The position numbers and the translations under genes are program-made. The notes beneath the pieces were generated by a model. The model saw only the letters and a program-made list of their open reading frames with translations. It was not told the origin of the DNA and made no database searches. A stretch of 64,000 bases of DNA from Hoyosella rhizosphaerae (GTDB lineage Bacteria > Actinomycetota > Actinomycetes > Mycobacteriales > Mycobacteriaceae): NCBI RefSeq assembly GCF_014643175.1, contig NZ_BMJH01000003.1:496001-560000 (forward strand), read 5' to 3'. Shown here piece after piece: positions 63,715 to 64,000 of the stretch (position 1 is the stretch's first letter; every line of letters starts with the position of its first letter).

Positions 63715-64000
63715 TGCCCACCGCCAAACCCGCCAAGCCCAACCACGAACGAGGCTTCGGTAACGTCGTAGTCTTCTGCCGTTCCCCGTGCCAAGTCGGC
63801 AAGGATCTCCGAACGGGTTGCGAGCGCTCCGAGTGCCTGGTTGATCAGTCCCGTCACACGCGGGCAACGCGACGCAGTCGCCGAACCAGGCAAACACGCG
63901 CCAAGACGCGCAACACCAGCACCTGGATCAAGCCCACCGACCACGCCAGCATGCTCGACGAACTTCGCCGCCACCTCACGCAAATAGTCAGGCGCCACAG
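63711..64000 (-). CDS. EspC-like protein, first gene of locus B (runs off the window)
   Basis: A helical protein of which at least 95 residues are visible. The segment VAPDYLREVAAKFVEHAGVV matches the EspC-like pattern (PD.LR..A......A). A GTG at 63998 could be the start, but related proteins begin a few residues earlier, so the 5' end probably lies outside. It ends with a glycine-rich tail (GLGGFGGGQ) and overlaps the start of the large gene by 4 nt. It is the equivalent of the gene at 54364 in locus A. Confidence 0.65.
   Translation of the reverse strand, partial: VAPDYLREVAAKFVEHAGVVGGLDPGAGVARLGACLPGSATASRCPRVTGLINQALGALATRSEILADLARGTAEDYDVTEASFVVGLGGFGGGQ

Overview
The window looks like chromosome of a mycolic-acid actinobacterium (order Mycobacteriales/Corynebacteriales) of moderate GC content. 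The evidence is a short Rpf-type muralytic protein, DUF4333- and DUF3558-like lipoproteins, EspC/WXG-type substrates of type VII secretion, GAF-type regulators without a sigma-54 domain, and frequent GTG starts with 4-nt ATGA/GTGA overlaps. I cannot name the genus from sequence alone.

Left third (0.5-35.5 kb): a large defence island made almost entirely of very big nucleic-acid-acting proteins. A plus-strand Upf1-like helicase/nuclease and a tiny RAMA/DUF4357-like protein face a minus-strand operon (5.9-16.5 kb) of an unknown 1142-residue protein, a 1647-residue DEAD/DUF1998 helicase resembling Druantia DruE, and a smaller SF2 helicase with a helix-turn-helix. From a shared 164-bp intergenic region a plus-strand operon (16.7-32.9 kb) runs the other way: a SNF2 helicase (DrmD-like), an Eco57I/DrmMI-like adenine methylase, a 2121-residue DEAD/DUF1998 helicase with a nuclease-like C-terminal domain, and a UvrD helicase with a RelE-like N-terminus. 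The right operon resembles class 1 DISARM but lacks recognisable separate drmB and drmC genes. The left operon resembles Druantia type III. Together they form the main candidate for an undescribed composite system. A GmrSD-like DUF262-HNH-AlbA fusion closes the island.

Middle (35.6-46.5 kb): decayed genes (a LuxR remnant and a frameshifted secreted protein), a small type-VII-substrate operon, then an ethanolamine module. This module has a permease, EutB and EutC on the plus strand. A GAF regulator, an acetaldehyde dehydrogenase and a DUF779 protein lie on the minus strand. A direct repeat TGCAAC-N5-TGCAAC lies before both the dehydrogenase and the permease and is the probable shared operator. 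No microcompartment genes are present.

Right third (46.5-64 kb): a lipoprotein gene with an in-frame amber codon; a second, smaller putative defence cluster (PLD nuclease, EVE-like protein, unknown small protein, EVE-nuclease fusion); a PIG-L deacetylase; a DUF4333 lipoprotein; and rpf with a clear terminator. Two convergent, related loci follow. Each has EspC/WXG-like proteins, a large secreted-effector-like protein and several copies of a lipoprotein. In locus A (54.4-59.4 kb) the lipoprotein is present three times, the last copy frameshifted. In locus B (59.7-64 kb) a segmental duplication of about 1 kb copied the lipoprotein together with the 3' end of the large gene.
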